Shown in pieces: positions 47,857 through 56,558 of a stretch of DNA of 64,000 nt. The stretch's first letter is position 1; each line of letters starts with the position of its first letter. The stretch lies in the NCBI GenBank assembly GCA_965199945.1, contig OZ241354.1, positions 3,472,001-3,536,000 of the forward strand. Reading direction: 5' to 3'. The position numbers were made by a program, and so were the translations under genes. A model generated the notes under the pieces. That model did not search any database and was not told where the DNA came from. It saw nothing but the letters and a program-made list of their open reading frames with translations. This stretch comes from VXYL01 sp965199945. GTDB taxonomy: Bacteria; Pseudomonadota; Gammaproteobacteria; Pseudomonadales; Azotimanducaceae.

Positions 47857-49182
47857 CTGTCTGCACGCTTTGAAGCCTGGCGCGCCTTCTGGGCGCCCGT
47901 GCATGGCTGGCTCGGCCGCTTCGACGCGCTGCCTCGGCTGACGCTGCTGGCGGCGGCGGCCGGCTTCGTGGTCGGCATCGTGATCGTGTTGTTCCGCGCA
48001 GCGCTGGCGCTCGCCGCGGAGCTTCTGCACGGCCACGGCCCGGACGGCTTCGAGGAACTGCCGCCGGCGCTGCACCTGCTGCTGCCGATCGTCGGCGCAT
48101 TCGCGCTGGGCATCGCCTTCAACCGCCTGCCGGCGGACGAGCAGCGCTTGGGCGTCGTGCATGTGATGGAGCGGCTGGCCCGGCATCGCGCGCGCATGTC
48201 CTGGCGCGACGCTTGGCGGCAGTTCTACGGCGCGGTGATCGGCCTCGCCGCTGGCCTCTCCGGCGGGCGCGAGGGGCCGGCCGTGCATTTGGGCGCGGCG
48301 GCATCCAGCCTGCTCGGCTCGACCTTCCGGCAATCCACCAGCAACTTGCGGACCCTGGTCGCCTGCGGCAGCGCGGCGGCCATCGCGGCGTCCTTCAACA
48401 CGCCCTTGGCCGGCGTCGTCTTCGCCATGGAAGTGGTTTTGATGGAGTACACCATCGTCGGCTTTGTGCCGGTGATCGTCGCCACCGTGGCGTCCACCGT
48501 GGTCTCGCGCAGCGTGTTCGGCGCCGACGCGGCCTTCGACGTGCCGGAAACATCGCTGCGCTCGCTGCTCGAAGTGCCCTACATCGCGTTCGCAGGCGTG
48601 GCGGTCGGCGTGCTCGGCGGACTGTTCATCCGCGCCGTGAAGATGTTCGCCGGGCTGCAACGGCTGCCGTTCTGGATTCGCGCCACCGCCGCTGGCGCCC
48701 TCACCGGATGCGTGGCGCTCGTTGCCCCGGCCGCCCTCGGCATCGGCTACGACACCGTGAACGAGGCATTGCACGGCAATCTGGCGTGGACGGCGCTGCT
48801 GGTGATCCTGGTGGCGAAGACCATCGCCGCCTCGGCCTGCGTGGGCGTCGGCCTGCCGGTGGGCATGATCGGGCCGACGCTGATGATCGGCGCGTTGGCG
48901 GGCGGCCTGCTGGGCGAGATCGGCAACGCCGCGGCGCCCGAACACGCCTCCGAACCAGCGCTCTACGTCATGCTCGGCATGGCGGCCATGATGGCAGCCG
49001 TGCTGCAGGCGCCCTTGGCCGCGCTGGCCGCGGTGCTGGAACTCACCGCCAATCCGAACGTGATCCTGCCGGCGATGCTCGTGGTCGTCGGCGCCATGCT
49101 GGTGGTCAGCGAGGTGTTCAAGCAGCGGTCCGTGTTCCTGGAAACGCTGGAGCGGCTGGGGATCCGCTATCCGCCGGAATAG
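47857..49182 (+). CDS. ClC family chloride channel/transporter
   Basis: A ClC-type protein of about 441 residues with some 10 or more membrane helices. The anion-pathway motifs are GLSGGREGPAVHLGAA (GxEGP; this Glu is the gating/proton glutamate) and ASFNTPLAGVVFAMEV, followed by GVGLPVGMIGPTLMIGA. No CBS domains are attached. The start is uncertain: AGGAG lies eight bases before a CTG at 47857, whereas the frame stays open back to TTG 47791 through a basic, low-complexity leader. It diverges from erpA. Confidence 0.88.
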   Translation: MSARFEAWRAFWAPVHGWLGRFDALPRLTLLAAAAGFVVGIVIVLFRAALALAAELLHGHGPDGFEELPPALHLLLPIVGAFALGIAFNRLPADEQRLGVVHVMERLARHRARMSWRDAWRQFYGAVIGLAAGLSGGREGPAVHLGAAASSLLGSTFRQSTSNLRTLVACGSAAAIAASFNTPLAGVVFAMEVVLMEYTIVGFVPVIVATVASTVVSRSVFGADAAFDVPETSLRSLLEVPYIAFAGVAVGVLGGLFIRAVKMFAGLQRLPFWIRATAAGALTGCVALVAPAALGIGYDTVNEALHGNLAWTALLVILVAKTIAASACVGVGLPVGMIGPTLMIGALAGGLLGEIGNAAAPEHASEPALYVMLGMAAMMAAVLQAPLAALAAVLELTANPNVILPAMLVVVGAMLVVSEVFKQRSVFLETLERLGIRYPPE

Positions 49183-49263
49183 GCGCGAAGACGGCGCGGC
49201 GGCCTTGCGCTTCGCGCCTTGCTGCTAAGCTTCGCGCCCATCCTTGCAGGCAAGCAGGTTCCC

Positions 49264-50562
49264 GTGAGCGATTCGACGGCTTCCGCCGCCTTGCTGGCGC
49301 GTGCCCAGCGCACGATCCCAGGCGGCGTCAACTCTCCGGTGCGGGCGTTTCGCGGCGTCGGCGGCACGCCGCTTTTCTTCGAGCGCGGCGAGGGCGCGTG
49401 GCTGATCGACGCCGACCACAAGCGCTACATCGACTACGTGGGTTCCTGGGGGCCGATGCTGCAAGGCCATGCCTTCGCGCCGGTGGTGGAGGCGGTGCGG
49501 GAACGCGCCGCCGCCGGCCTTGGCTTCGGGGCACCGACGGAGATCGAGATCGACATGGCGGAGGCCGTGGCGGCGCGGGTGCCCGGCATCGACAAGGTGC
49601 GCATGGTCAACTCCGGCACCGAAGCCGCGATGTCGGCCGTGCGCCTGGCGCGGGCGTGGACCGGCCGCGACAAGATCGTCAAGTTCCAAGGCTGCTACCA
49701 CGGCCATGCCGACGCGCTGCTGGCCCGGGCCGGGTCGGGCGTGCTGACCCTAGGGCTGCCGGATTCGCCCGGCGTGCCCCGCGACACGGTGAAGGACACG
49801 CTGACGCTGCCGTTCAACGACGTCGACGCGGTGGCGGCTGCGTTCGCGGAGGCCGGTGGCGAAGTCGCCGCCATCATCGTGGAACCGGTGGCCGGCAACA
49901 TGGGCTGCGTTCCGCCACGGCCTGGCTTCCTGCAGGGCCTGCGCGAGATCGCCAGCAGCCACGACAGCCTGCTTGTCTTCGACGAAGTCATCACCGGCTT
50001 TCGCGTGGCGCCGGGCGGCGCCCAGGAGCTCTACGGCGTGACGCCGGATCTGACTGTTCTCGGCAAGGTCATCGGCGGCGGGTTGCCGGTGGGGGCCTTC
50101 GGCGGCAGGGCCGAGATCATGGACCGCTTGGCGCCGGTGGGCGACGTCTACCAAGCCGGCACGCTCTCCGGCAATCCCTTGGCAATGAGCGCCGGCGCGG
50201 CCATGCTCGCTTCCCTGCAACCGCCCTTCCACGCCCGGCTGGCGGCGACCACCGAGCGATTGGCCACCGGCGTGCGGGATGCGGCGCACCGCCACGGCAT
50301 CGCGCTGCAAGTCAACACCGTGCCGGGCATGTTCAGCCTGTTCTTCGCCTCCGGCCCAATCGCCAGCTACGACGACGTGGCCGCTGCCGACGTCGCCGCC
50401 TACGCCCGCTTCTTCCACGCCATGCTGCGGCGCGGCGTCTATTTCGCGCCATCGGCCTTCGAGACGGCTTTCGTCTCCGGCGCCCACGACGAGAGCGTCG
50501 TCGAACAGACGCTGGCGGCGGCGGACGACGTCTTCGGGGAGCTGGCGGCATCCGCGCCGTGA
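49264..50562 (+). CDS. hemL: Glutamate-1-semialdehyde 2,1-aminomutase
   Basis: A 432-residue PLP enzyme forming 5-aminolevulinate from glutamate 1-semialdehyde in the C5 haem pathway. Motifs: RTIPGGVNSPVRAF, VNSGTEAAMSAVRLAR, GCYHGHADALL, FDEVITGFRVA, and the PLP lysine in LGKVIGGGLPVGAFGG. The start is GTG 49264. Its stop overlaps the GTG start of the PfkB kinase (GTGA), so they are coupled. Confidence 0.96.
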   Translation: MSDSTASAALLARAQRTIPGGVNSPVRAFRGVGGTPLFFERGEGAWLIDADHKRYIDYVGSWGPMLQGHAFAPVVEAVRERAAAGLGFGAPTEIEIDMAEAVAARVPGIDKVRMVNSGTEAAMSAVRLARAWTGRDKIVKFQGCYHGHADALLARAGSGVLTLGLPDSPGVPRDTVKDTLTLPFNDVDAVAAAFAEAGGEVAAIIVEPVAGNMGCVPPRPGFLQGLREIASSHDSLLVFDEVITGFRVAPGGAQELYGVTPDLTVLGKVIGGGLPVGAFGGRAEIMDRLAPVGDVYQAGTLSGNPLAMSAGAAMLASLQPPFHARLAATTERLATGVRDAAHRHGIALQVNTVPGMFSLFFASGPIASYDDVAAADVAAYARFFHAMLRRGVYFAPSAFETAFVSGAHDESVVEQTLAAADDVFGELAASAP

Positions 50563-51554
50563 AGTACGACATCTACGGCATCGGCAACGCCCTGGTCGAT
50601 GCGGAATACCGCGTCGAGGACGCCTTCCTGCAGGACGAGAGCATCGCCAAAGCGCACATGACCCTGGTGGACGAAGAGCGCATGGCGGCCATCGAGGCGC
50701 GTCTCGAAGAGACTGGCGAGCCGCGCACGCGCATGTCCGGCGGCTCGGCGGCGAACACCGTCTTCGCCGCGCACGCCTTCGGCGGCCAAGGCTTCTATGC
50801 CTGCCGTGTCGCCGACGACGACGCCGGCCGGCACTTCCTGAGCGAACTCGACTGCGCCGGCATCGCCACGGCCGGCCAACGGACGACGGTTGGCCGCACA
50901 GGCCGTTGCCTGACGCTGGTGACGGCGGACGCGGAGCGCACCATGACCACCTGCCTCGGCGTGTCCGCGGATTTCGCGGCGGAAGACATCGACGAGCCGG
51001 CGCTGGCAGACGCCGCGTACCTGTACGTCGAGGGCTATCTGGCCGCCAGCGAGATCAGTTGCGCGGCGGCGGTCCTCGCCCGCGAAATCGGCGAAGAGGC
51101 CGGCATCCGCACCAGCCTGTCGCTCTCCGATCCGTCCATGGTGGAGAACTGCCGCGACGCGCTCGAGACGATGCTCGGCAACGGCGTGCATCAGCTTTTC
51201 TGCAACGCCGAAGAAGCACTCGCCTGGGCGGCGACGGATCGGCTGGATGTCGCCGTGAAGGAACTCGGAGACATCGCGCCGAACGTGAACATCACCTTGG
51301 GTGCCGAAGGCAGCCTCGCCGTCGAGCGCGGCGCCCAGCAGCGCGCGGTGCCGTTTCCGGCAACCGCCGTCGATACCACCGGCGCCGGCGACATCTACGC
51401 CGGCGCCGTCATCCATGCGCGGGTCAACGACGCCGATGCCGCCACGGCGGCGCGCTTCGCCAACTTCGCCGCCGCCGAACTGGTGTCCCGGCATGGTGCC
51501 CGCCTGCCCAACGCCGCCATGTACGCTGCGCTCAAGGCGCGTTTCAAGCCGTAG
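50559..51554 (+). CDS. PfkB family carbohydrate/nucleoside kinase (adenosine-kinase-like)
   Basis: A 331-residue ribokinase-fold kinase. It begins YDIYGIGNALVDAEYRV and has MSGGSAANTVFAAHAFGG (first PfkB signature) and DTTGAGDIYAGAVI with the catalytic Asp (second signature). Overall it resembles bacterial adenosine-kinase-like proteins; the true substrate cannot be read. GTG 50559 overlaps the hemL stop. Its 3' end overlaps the convergent sfsA gene by 11 bp. Confidence 0.9.
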   Translation: MKYDIYGIGNALVDAEYRVEDAFLQDESIAKAHMTLVDEERMAAIEARLEETGEPRTRMSGGSAANTVFAAHAFGGQGFYACRVADDDAGRHFLSELDCAGIATAGQRTTVGRTGRCLTLVTADAERTMTTCLGVSADFAAEDIDEPALADAAYLYVEGYLAASEISCAAAVLAREIGEEAGIRTSLSLSDPSMVENCRDALETMLGNGVHQLFCNAEEALAWAATDRLDVAVKELGDIAPNVNITLGAEGSLAVERGAQQRAVPFPATAVDTTGAGDIYAGAVIHARVNDADAATAARFANFAAAELVSRHGARLPNAAMYAALKARFKP

Positions 51555-52365
51555 CCGGCGCTCGAAGATCCACTTTCGCCGGCGCGACGGGGCCAATCCC
51601 CTTGGCCGAGACGCGACAGCGCAGGGCGAAGACGCCGACTCCGCTAGCCGCGGCCCGCCGCAGAGCGACGCCGAAGGCAGGGTCGATTTCGTCCGCCGGG
51701 CGCACGGCGCGGATGCCGTTGTGCAGAACGCAGAATACGACAGCGCAGCGACGGCCAGCGCGCGCCAGCTCTGCAAGCGCCGTCACGTGGCGGCTTGCAC
51801 GGGCGCTCACCGCATCGGGAAACGCGCCGGAGTCCGGTAGCCGCAGCGTCACCGCCTTGACCTCCACGAGGACGTCCCCGGCGAGCAGATCGAAGCGTCC
51901 TCGGCGGCCCGGAATCCTCGTCTCGCGCTTGATTCCGCTCTCGCTCGGCAGCGCCGGCAGGCGGCCATCCGCCAAGGCTTCCGCGACCAAGGCGTTGGCG
52001 CGAGCCGAGTGGATGGCCACGAGGTGGCGGCTCTTCGCGCGCACGATCTCCAACGTGTGTCGGTACTTGCGGCGCGGATCGTCGGACGTGGAATACCAGA
52101 CGGCGCTGCCCGGTTCGGCGCAGCCGTGCATGGCGCCGGTGTTCGGACAATGCATGGTGATGCGCTCGCCGGAGGCGGCCTCGACATCCGCAAGAAACCG
52201 CTTGTAGCGCCGAATCAAGGCGCCGCGCTGAAGGGGTGGCTGGAACTCGACGACAGGCTCCTCTTGCAGCAGCGCGGCAGCGCCCTTAGGCGGCCAGGCG
52301 ATCCGTCCGCTTGGGCGCGACGAACGCGATTCGGCCGAGACGCGCCCGACCACAACGAAAACCAT
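51544..52365 (-). CDS. sfsA: SfsA family DNA-binding protein
   Basis: Encodes SfsA, a protein first linked to sugar fermentation in E. coli; the family has a nuclease-like fold. Conserved parts are LQRGALIRRYKRFLADV, LHCPNTGAM-like MHCPNTGAMHGC, WYSTSDDPRRKY and LVEVKAVTLRLPD (E and K of the nuclease-like site). E. coli SfsA starts only a few residues before the LQR motif, so the first ~40 of the 273 residues may be untranslated, yet no better start codon is visible. It diverges from dksA across 70 bp, a conserved pairing. Confidence 0.9.
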   Translation of the reverse strand: MVFVVVGRVSAESRSSRPSGRIAWPPKGAAALLQEEPVVEFQPPLQRGALIRRYKRFLADVEAASGERITMHCPNTGAMHGCAEPGSAVWYSTSDDPRRKYRHTLEIVRAKSRHLVAIHSARANALVAEALADGRLPALPSESGIKRETRIPGRRGRFDLLAGDVLVEVKAVTLRLPDSGAFPDAVSARASRHVTALAELARAGRRCAVVFCVLHNGIRAVRPADEIDPAFGVALRRAAASGVGVFALRCRVSAKGIGPVAPAKVDLRAPATA

Positions 52366-52435
52366 AGTCTTCGGCGCGTCGTTTTGGTAGTTTACGCCGC
52401 CCTTGCCGTGGGCAAGAGATCAACGAGGCGTTTGG

Positions 52436-52909
52436 ATGCCGGCAGAGACCGAATCCCGCGAAGCGTCGCCGCAACCGACACGGCGCGACGCCGATTCGCC
52501 GTTCAGGAACTTCGTGCCTTACGAGCCGAAGAGCGGCGAGGAATACATGAGCCGCGCCCAAGTCGACCACTTCCGCAACATTCTCAACGACTGGCGGCGG
52601 GATCTCATGGAGCAGGTGGACCGCACCGTCAACCACCTGCAGGACGAAGCCTCGAACTTTCCCGACCCGCTGGACCGCGCGACCCAGGAAGAGGAACTGG
52701 GCATCGAGCTGCGCACCCGGGACCGCGAACGGCGCCTGATCTCGAAGATCAACCAGACCCTCGACCGCATCGAGCAGGACGACTACGGCTTCTGCGACAC
52801 GTGCGGCGTGGAGATCGGGCTGCGCCGCCTCGAAGCGCGGCCCACCGCCACCCAATGCGTGGACTGCAAGGCCCTCGACGAACTCCGCGAGCGGCAACTG
52901 CGCGGCTAG
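52436..52909 (+). CDS. dksA: RNA polymerase-binding transcription factor DksA
   Basis: A 157-residue regulator that binds the RNA polymerase secondary channel and works with ppGpp. The coiled coil carries the tip region (NFPDPLDRATQEEELGIEL with the DxxDxA motif), and the C4 zinc finger is CDTCGVEIGLRRLEARP with TQCVDCK. The ATG at 52436 follows GAGGCG. The C-terminal zinc-finger region overlaps the likely upstream start of gluQ. Confidence 0.96.
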   Translation: MPAETESREASPQPTRRDADSPFRNFVPYEPKSGEEYMSRAQVDHFRNILNDWRRDLMEQVDRTVNHLQDEASNFPDPLDRATQEEELGIELRTRDRERRLISKINQTLDRIEQDDYGFCDTCGVEIGLRRLEARPTATQCVDCKALDELRERQLRG

Positions 52910-53874
52910 AGTCGAGCGCCCAGGCATCCTGCCGGCCGGCGACGCATCCGCCCCAAGCGACGAACTCCGCGCCAACCAGCACAAGCCAAGCGACGGCAAC
53001 CAACGCCCAGCGAACGGCCTACGTCGGGCGTTTCGCGCCCACGCCGTCCGGCCCGCTGCACTTCGGCTCGCTGCTCACGGCGGTGGCTTCCTGGCTCGAT
53101 GCGCGCGCCCACGGCGGGCGCTGGCTGCTGCGCTTCGACGACTTGGACGCGCCGCGCGTGGCGCCGGGCGCCGAACGGACGATCCTCGACGCACTCGCCG
53201 CCCACGGACTGCTGTGGGACGGCCCGGTACATCGCCAGAGCGACTGCGCCGCGCGCCACGCGGCGGCTCTCGACACGTTGCATGGGCAAATCTTCGCCTG
53301 CGCCTGCACGCGCCGAGCGCTGCGCGGCTGCCGGCGCTACCCGGGCACCTGCCGGAATCGGGGCCTCCCGCGCCAGGGCAACGCCTTGCGCTTTCGCATC
53401 GACGAGCGCGACAGCGTGACCTTCACGGACCGTGTGCAGGGGCGCTGCCCGGAAGCGCCCGAGTCGGTGGGCGATTTCGTCGTCTGGCGGCGCGACGGCA
53501 TCGCCTCCTACCCACTCGCCGTCGTCGTGGACGATGCGGCGATGGGCGTGACGGACGTCGTGCGCGGCGCCGACCTGCTCGACACGACGCCAAACCAGCT
53601 GCGCCTGCTGGCGCGCTTGGGAACGAGACCGCCGCGCTACGCCCACATCCCGGTCATCGCCGAAGCATCCGGCGTCAAGCTCTCCAAGCACACCGCGGCC
53701 ACCGCCATCGACGCTCGGTTCGCCCGCCGCAACATCGCCTGGGCGCTGGATCTGCTCGGACTGTCGCCGCCCACCGGCGACGTCGCCGCGATGCTCGCCT
53801 GGGCCCAGGCGCGGTGGCGCATCGAGAAGCTGCCCTCTGCCGCCGTGATGCCGGGCTTCGTCGCATTGGCATAG
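52855..53874 (+). CDS. gluQ: Glutamyl-Q tRNA(Asp) synthetase
   Basis: A truncated glutamyl-tRNA-synthetase paralogue that attaches glutamate to queuosine of tRNA-Asp. The core begins YVGRFAPTPSGPLHFGSLLT (53020), has RFDDLDAPR, the zinc site CACTRRALRGCRRYPGTC and the KLSKH class I motif. Between the dksA stop and this core no ATG, GTG or TTG exists in frame; the nearest is ATG 52855, inside dksA, giving 339 residues with a 55-residue Ala/Thr/Ser-rich leader. A non-canonical start is the alternative. The dksA-gluQ order is typical of gammaproteobacteria. Confidence 0.87.
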   Translation: MRGLQGPRRTPRAATARLESSAQASCRPATHPPQATNSAPTSTSQATATNAQRTAYVGRFAPTPSGPLHFGSLLTAVASWLDARAHGGRWLLRFDDLDAPRVAPGAERTILDALAAHGLLWDGPVHRQSDCAARHAAALDTLHGQIFACACTRRALRGCRRYPGTCRNRGLPRQGNALRFRIDERDSVTFTDRVQGRCPEAPESVGDFVVWRRDGIASYPLAVVVDDAAMGVTDVVRGADLLDTTPNQLRLLARLGTRPPRYAHIPVIAEASGVKLSKHTAATAIDARFARRNIAWALDLLGLSPPTGDVAAMLAWAQARWRIEKLPSAAVMPGFVALA

Positions 53875-54001
53875 CCGCCGCCGACCGCGCCTTGAGATAA
53901 GATGCGCGAGTCGGATGTCGTCCATCCGCTCCGCAGCCCCGCCAGTGTTCAACTCCTGCCCTCGCGGGCCATGAACAGCGCCGCTCAAGCAATCTAGCGC
54001 G

Positions 54002-55303
54002 ATGCGCGTCCTCGTCGTCGATCCCCAAGACGCGAACCGGGCGCAGCTGCGCAAGGCGTTGGCCGAGTTCGCGTTGCGCGAGGCGTCCCACGTCGAATCC
54101 GTCCGCCAAGGCGATTGGCAGCCGGACGCCATCGTCGCCGCGGCCGAACTGGTCGACGACTCCGGCCAGCTGATGGCCTTCGCGGGCAAGACGCCGGTGG
54201 TGCTGGTCGCCGACGCCCCGAGCATCCCGCACGCGGTGGACTGCATCCGCCAAGGCGCTGCGGACTATCTGCCGCGTCCCCTCGCCAGCGGCGCGCTGGC
54301 AGCGGCGGTGCGGCGATGCATCGGCGAACACGCGCAAACCGCCCTGCCGCGAACGCAGGATTTCGGCAACCTGCTCGGCGACAGCCCGCCGATGCGCGAA
54401 CTCTGCAACGCCATCCTCGCCTTGGACAGCGACTCTCCGGTGCTGATCCAAGGGGAGTCGGGCACCGGCAAGACGCTGGTTGCCCATGCCGTCCATGCGG
54501 CCAGCAAGCGTCCTGGCCGGTTCATCGCGCTGGACTGCGCGGCCGTTCCAGACTCCGCCATCGCGGCCGACCTGTTCGGCAAGGACGCCGCCGAGCCGCC
54601 GGCGGATGGACTCGCAGCGGCGGCCCAGGGCGGCACCCTCTTTCTCCACGCCGTGGGCGAGTTGCCGATGGACGCCCAGGCGAAGCTTCTCGCCACGCTC
54701 AAGGCCGGCAACGGCGCCGCCACGCGCTTGGTCGCCACGACGCGCACCGACCTCGCGCAACTCGCGGACAACGGCCACTTTCGCGCCGACCTTCTGGCCC
54801 TGCTCTCGGCGTTCGTTCTGCGCGTGCCGCCGCTGCGGGAGCGCGGCGACGACGCGCGCACCATCGCCACGGCGGTGCTGGCGCGAACGTCCGCCAAGCT
54901 CAACAAGCACGGGCTTGGCTTCGACGCCCCGGCCTTGGAGGCCATGCGCAGCCACCAGTGGCCCGGCAACGTGCGCGAACTGAAGAACGCCGTCGAACGA
55001 GCCGCCTCGCTCTGCCGCGGGGACACAATCGACTGTGCCCTCCTGGGCATCGCCCAACCAGCGCAGCCGCTGCCATCGAAGCGGCCAGAGGCTGCGCAGA
55101 GCGCCGCCTCGGACGAATCGGCATTGCCGGCGACATCCGGCAGCCTAGAGAGCTTCTTTCTGCGTTTCGTCCTCGACAACCAGGACCGCTTAACCGAGAC
55201 CGAACTCGCCACGCAACTGGGCATCAGCCGCAAGAGCCTATGGGAACGCCGCCAGCGGCTCAACATCCCCCGCCGCCGCACCCGCAAGCGCGGTCCGCGT
55301 TGA
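54002..55303 (+). CDS. NtrC-family regulator with degenerate receiver and AAA+ domains
   Basis: A 433-residue protein with the NtrC layout: receiver-like domain (1-115), AAA+ domain (about 125-340) and Fis-type helix-turn-helix (FLRFVLDNQDRLTETELATQ onward). Walker A GESGTGKT and the arginine-finger region FRADLLALLSAFVLR are kept. The sigma-54-contact loop GAFTGA is absent: DLFGKDAAEPPADGLAAAA stands in its place. Walker B reads GTLFLHA, lacking the D and E of GTLFLDE. The receiver lacks a clear phospho-Asp (DAIVAAAELVDD). In Pseudomonas, cbrA-cbrB follow gluQ, so this may be a relic or a repurposed DNA-binding protein. Confidence 0.85.
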   Translation: MRVLVVDPQDANRAQLRKALAEFALREASHVESVRQGDWQPDAIVAAAELVDDSGQLMAFAGKTPVVLVADAPSIPHAVDCIRQGAADYLPRPLASGALAAAVRRCIGEHAQTALPRTQDFGNLLGDSPPMRELCNAILALDSDSPVLIQGESGTGKTLVAHAVHAASKRPGRFIALDCAAVPDSAIAADLFGKDAAEPPADGLAAAAQGGTLFLHAVGELPMDAQAKLLATLKAGNGAATRLVATTRTDLAQLADNGHFRADLLALLSAFVLRVPPLRERGDDARTIATAVLARTSAKLNKHGLGFDAPALEAMRSHQWPGNVRELKNAVERAASLCRGDTIDCALLGIAQPAQPLPSKRPEAAQSAASDESALPATSGSLESFFLRFVLDNQDRLTETELATQLGISRKSLWERRQRLNIPRRRTRKRGPR

Positions 55304-55355
55304 GGCAAATCGCCTTGGCGATGCTGCGCTAAGGGGCTGGTTTCTTCGACGGCGG

Positions 55356-56504
55356 TTAGGCGCTCTTCCCGGCCCGCTCTTGCAGTACCGCGCTGAGCTC
55401 CGCGTCCGGCCCGATGGCGGCGCGCCCACCCGGGCCGAGAAACCGATGCACCATCAAGCGCCGCAGTTCGGCGCGTTCGCGGTCGTTGATCTGCTGGTAC
55501 GCGGCGCTGTCGAGGAAGTGCTTGTAGGCGGCGCTGGTGTCGTTCTTCGGCATGACGAACATCGGCGTCATGGCTTGCAGCATGGCGGCGCGTTTGTCGC
55601 CGGTGCGGTTGACGCCGGCGCGGTGCCAAGTGCGCGAGTCGTAGAGGATGATGCTGCCCGCCGGCGCTTCCACCACGTCCGCTTCCGGGCCGTTGTAGGG
55701 CAGGCCGTGTTCGGCGCGGTAGCCCGGGCGGCCGTGCATTCCCGCCGTGCCCCACTCTTCCGGCGGCCCGTGGTTCAAGGCGTGGGAACCGAGCTTGAAG
55801 GCCGTGGCGCCGCGTTCCTTGGTGAACTCGGAGACGCAGACGTTGCGCTGCACGCCGAGCAGCACCTCGCCGGGCAGTTCCGGCACGCGCCCGCGCACGT
55901 TGATGCCCCAGTGATAGGGATAGTCGGAGTGCCAGCCCTGCACGTTGCGCTGGCCGTCGTCGCGGCCAAGCACGATCAGCGCCGGCGTGTGCGAGAAGTG
56001 GATGTCCGGCGTCCCCAGGTACTGGCGGATCACCCACAGCGACACCGGCTCCGCCGCCGTTCTCGCCAAGGCCGCGTGCTGGCTGAACTGCGGCGTGGCG
56101 CGATTCGGCGTCGAGTCGGCGTAGGCATCCGTGCAGGCCGTGCGCTGCAGGCCGTCCACGACATTCGGCGCAAGGATGCCGGTGAGGCAAGACCAGCCGT
56201 TCGCCCGCAGCTCGCGCAGATGTTCCGAAGGCAGCTTCTCCGGGCCGTGGCAGGGTGAGAACGCTGCGCCGTCGAACATCGCACCGCCGTCCGTGGCGGC
56301 GATTGAACGCCCGCTGGCGACGTGCCGAAAACCGCCTGGGCCGAGATCCCAGACGACGCTGTCGTCGGCCTCGCCGCCGGCCGTGAGCGCTCCGTTCCCG
56401 TCCATCCCAAGCAACCGGCCACTCGCGTCTTGCAGCAGCGAATAGCGGTGCGCGGCCGGTTCGACTCTGACGGCGCGTTCGGCGAAGGATTCCTCGTGGG
56501 GCAT
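55356..56504 (-). CDS. Phytanoyl-CoA dioxygenase (PhyH) family protein
   Basis: A 382-residue Fe(II)/2-oxoglutarate oxygenase. The iron-binding facial triad is visible as HxD in GWHSDYPYHWG (about residue 190) and the distal His in DSRTWHRAGVNRTGD (about 295), where the second Arg likely holds 2-oxoglutarate. The first ~85 residues (HRYSLLQDASGRLLGMDGNG) look like a separate small beta domain. Such enzymes hydroxylate diverse small molecules. It is convergent with the NtrC-like gene and followed upstream by the pyroglutamyl-peptidase-like gene on the same strand (54 bp gap). Substrate unknown. Confidence 0.88.
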   Translation of the reverse strand: MPHEESFAERAVRVEPAAHRYSLLQDASGRLLGMDGNGALTAGGEADDSVVWDLGPGGFRHVASGRSIAATDGGAMFDGAAFSPCHGPEKLPSEHLRELRANGWSCLTGILAPNVVDGLQRTACTDAYADSTPNRATPQFSQHAALARTAAEPVSLWVIRQYLGTPDIHFSHTPALIVLGRDDGQRNVQGWHSDYPYHWGINVRGRVPELPGEVLLGVQRNVCVSEFTKERGATAFKLGSHALNHGPPEEWGTAGMHGRPGYRAEHGLPYNGPEADVVEAPAGSIILYDSRTWHRAGVNRTGDKRAAMLQAMTPMFVMPKNDTSAAYKHFLDSAAYQQINDRERAELRRLMVHRFLGPGGRAAIGPDAELSAVLQERAGKSA

Positions 56505-56558
56505 GGCAGAAACCTGTGACGTGAGAATACGCAGCCTAGCCGCTTTCGCAGTCCGTTT

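Noticed and set aside
48213..51554. One 1113-codon frame joining ClC, hemL shadow and kinase regions
   Set aside because: Only its last third (from 50559) is a real gene, the PfkB kinase. The earlier part is a shifted reading of the ClC and hemL genes.
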